Source of the DNA: Pseudomonadota bacterium
GTDB lineage: Bacteria > Pseudomonadota > Gammaproteobacteria > Steroidobacterales > Steroidobacteraceae
Reading direction: 5' to 3'
Length of the DNA stretch: 5,762 nucleotides
Assembly: GCA_028067895.1 (NCBI GenBank)
Contig: JAPTUI010000626.1
Coordinates: 1-5,762, forward strand
The first letter of the stretch is position 1, and every line of letters starts with the position of its first letter. A program made the translations under genes and the position numbers. This document shows positions 4,596 through 5,762 of the stretch, one piece after another. Under the pieces are notes generated by a model, which saw nothing but the letters and a program-made list of their open reading frames with translations, had not been told where the DNA came from and made no database searches.

Positions 4596-5762
4596 ATGGA
4601 TCGCGAACAGATCGCCTCGGTACTGCGAAAGGACCTGACCGACGCTCAAAGCCGCGCGGTCACCTCATCAAGGCGCCATGTGTTAGTAGTGGCCGGCGCA
4701 GGGTCGGGAAAGACCGAAGTCATGGCGCGGCGGATCGCGTGGTGGGTCGGCATCGAGGGAGTACCCAAAGACGCAATCGTGGCCTTCACCTTCACCGAGC
4801 GCGCCGCCGAGGAGATGAAGTTCCGGATCCGAAGCTGGCTGGAGGCGATCACACCCGACGGCGAGGAGGTTTCGCTCGGCGGGATGTACGTCGGGACGAT
4901 CCACGGCTACTGCCTCGTGAAAATCCGGGAGTATTGGCCCGACGACTATCACAACTATGACATCCTGGACGAAGGTGCGCGCGCGGCTTTGATCCTGCGC
5001 GGATTCAACGGCCTGCTGGGACTCAAGTCGCTGAAAGAGGCGACGGGGAAGGGCCGATACGCGACCCTCGAATCGTTCGTCCAGGCTTACGACCAGCTCC
5101 ACGAGAACGACTGCTTCGACGTCGATCTCCCCTCCCCGCACCCGCCCGCCGAGCTCGGCGAGGTCGAGAGCGAATGGTGCAAACAGGCGCGATTGCTGAC
5201 CGACGTGGGCTCAACACCCGAGGCGACCGCTTTCGCGTGGTCAGCCGCCCGCTACTATGCCTACCTTCGGTGCCGGCGCTTCCTTGATTTCAGCACCTCG
5301 CAGACCGAGTTCATCCGCCGCCTGCGGTCGGACGCGGGACGGCGGCAGGAAATCGTCGACCGGCGCATCCATCTCGTAGTCGACGAGGTTCAGGACATCA
5401 ACCCCGTCCAGCGCAGGTTGATCGACATCCTCGTCGACTCGGACGGGCGCCTCACGGCCGTGGGGGACCATCGGCAGTCGATCTACGGGTTCCGCGGCGC
5501 CAAGGTCGAGATCATCGCCGATCTGTGGGAGAGGTTTTTCGGATCGGCCGACGCGCAGGTGGTGGATCTTCAGGAGAACTTCCGCTCGACGCCGCGCATC
5601 ATCGCTCTCGCCAACAAGTGGGCCGAAAGTATCTCACCCATCCGGACGATGACGACCCCGGCGATGAAGCCGGGGAACAAGGGGCGCAAAGACCATCACC
5701 AGTCGCATCTCGCCCTTGTGAGCTTCACGGAGCGTTCGCATGAGGCCCGCTGGATCGCCGAG
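4596..5762 (+). CDS. UvrD/Rep-type superfamily 1 DNA helicase, partial (3' end outside window)
   Basis: The first 389 residues of an ATP-dependent 3'-5' type DNA helicase are visible, and the frame is open to the window edge. Motifs in order: Q motif LTDAQSRAV (14-22), Walker A AGAGSGKTE (33-41), motif Ia AFTFTERAAEEM (63-74), GTIHGYC (100-106), Walker B DEVQD (263-267), motif III VGDHRQSIYGFRGA (289-302), and LQENFRSTPRI (325-335, motif IV). The later motifs V and VI lie beyond the window. ATG at 4596 follows a GGGAA ribosome-binding site and lies 12 bases after the vsr stop. Context suggests a defence role: GajB of Gabija is a UvrD-like helicase partnered with an ATPase-TOPRIM nuclease, and such a nuclease is encoded on the divergent operon. 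Other possibilities are an ordinary UvrD paralogue, an AddA-like protein, or a helicase fused to a nuclease domain; the missing C terminus would decide. GC content here is clearly higher than in the ATPase gene. Confidence 0.93.
   Translation, partial: MDREQIASVLRKDLTDAQSRAVTSSRRHVLVVAGAGSGKTEVMARRIAWWVGIEGVPKDAIVAFTFTERAAEEMKFRIRSWLEAITPDGEEVSLGGMYVGTIHGYCLVKIREYWPDDYHNYDILDEGARAALILRGFNGLLGLKSLKEATGKGRYATLESFVQAYDQLHENDCFDVDLPSPHPPAELGEVESEWCKQARLLTDVGSTPEATAFAWSAARYYAYLRCRRFLDFSTSQTEFIRRLRSDAGRRQEIVDRRIHLVVDEVQDINPVQRRLIDILVDSDGRLTAVGDHRQSIYGFRGAKVEIIADLWERFFGSADAQVVDLQENFRSTPRIIALANKWAESISPIRTMTTPAMKPGNKGRKDHHQSHLALVSFTERSHEARWIAE

Noticed and set aside
4683..5141. Minus-strand open frame of 152 codons opposite the helicase
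   Set aside because: It is antisense to a helicase whose frame is continuous and motif-rich; typical of GC-rich DNA.

Overview
The window looks like an accessory DNA-defence and mobile-element region from a GC-rich bacterium. The protein families suggest a proteobacterium, but nothing fixes the genus. No rRNA, tRNA, CRISPR array or core housekeeping gene is present.

Layout. (1) Positions 1 to about 689, + strand: the right-hand part of an IS110-family element of the IS1111 type. It consists of the C-terminal half of a transposase, broken by an in-frame TAA at 160-162, followed by about 290 bases of structured non-coding sequence that matches the place where IS1111 elements encode their target-guiding RNA (seekRNA or bridge RNA). 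(2) 690-782, - strand: the first 31 codons of a phage-type D12-class DNA adenine methylase. The element cuts this gene immediately before its AdoMet-binding glycine motif. (3) 935-4026, - strand: a compact operon with 22-base gaps, made of a ribbon-helix-helix regulator, a 5-methylcytosine DNA methyltransferase, and a large OLD/GajA-like ATPase with a C-terminal TOPRIM nuclease domain. (4) 4110-5762, + strand, divergent: a Vsr mismatch endonuclease, then 12 bases later a UvrD/Rep-type superfamily 1 helicase that runs off the window. The two operons share an intergenic region of about 80 bases with phased 11-bp repeats.

How the genes may work together. A cytosine methyltransferase with a Vsr endonuclease is a familiar restriction-modification pairing: Vsr repairs T:G mismatches left by deamination of 5-methylcytosine. 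An ATPase-TOPRIM nuclease plus a UvrD-like helicase is the core pairing of Gabija-type phage defence (GajA/GajB). Here the two pairings are interleaved on two divergent operons around one small regulator, and no ordinary type II restriction enzyme is visible. The hypothesis is a methylation-linked Gabija-like defence island.

The most striking detail is in the IS element. Two short segments face each other in a predicted internal loop of the non-coding RNA. Read as guides, they reconstruct AGACCCATCTCGGC. In the methylase frame this encodes T-H-L-G within the conserved E-T-H-L-G motif, exactly where the element sits. The left half is confirmed by the flanking DNA; the right half lies outside the window and is a prediction.
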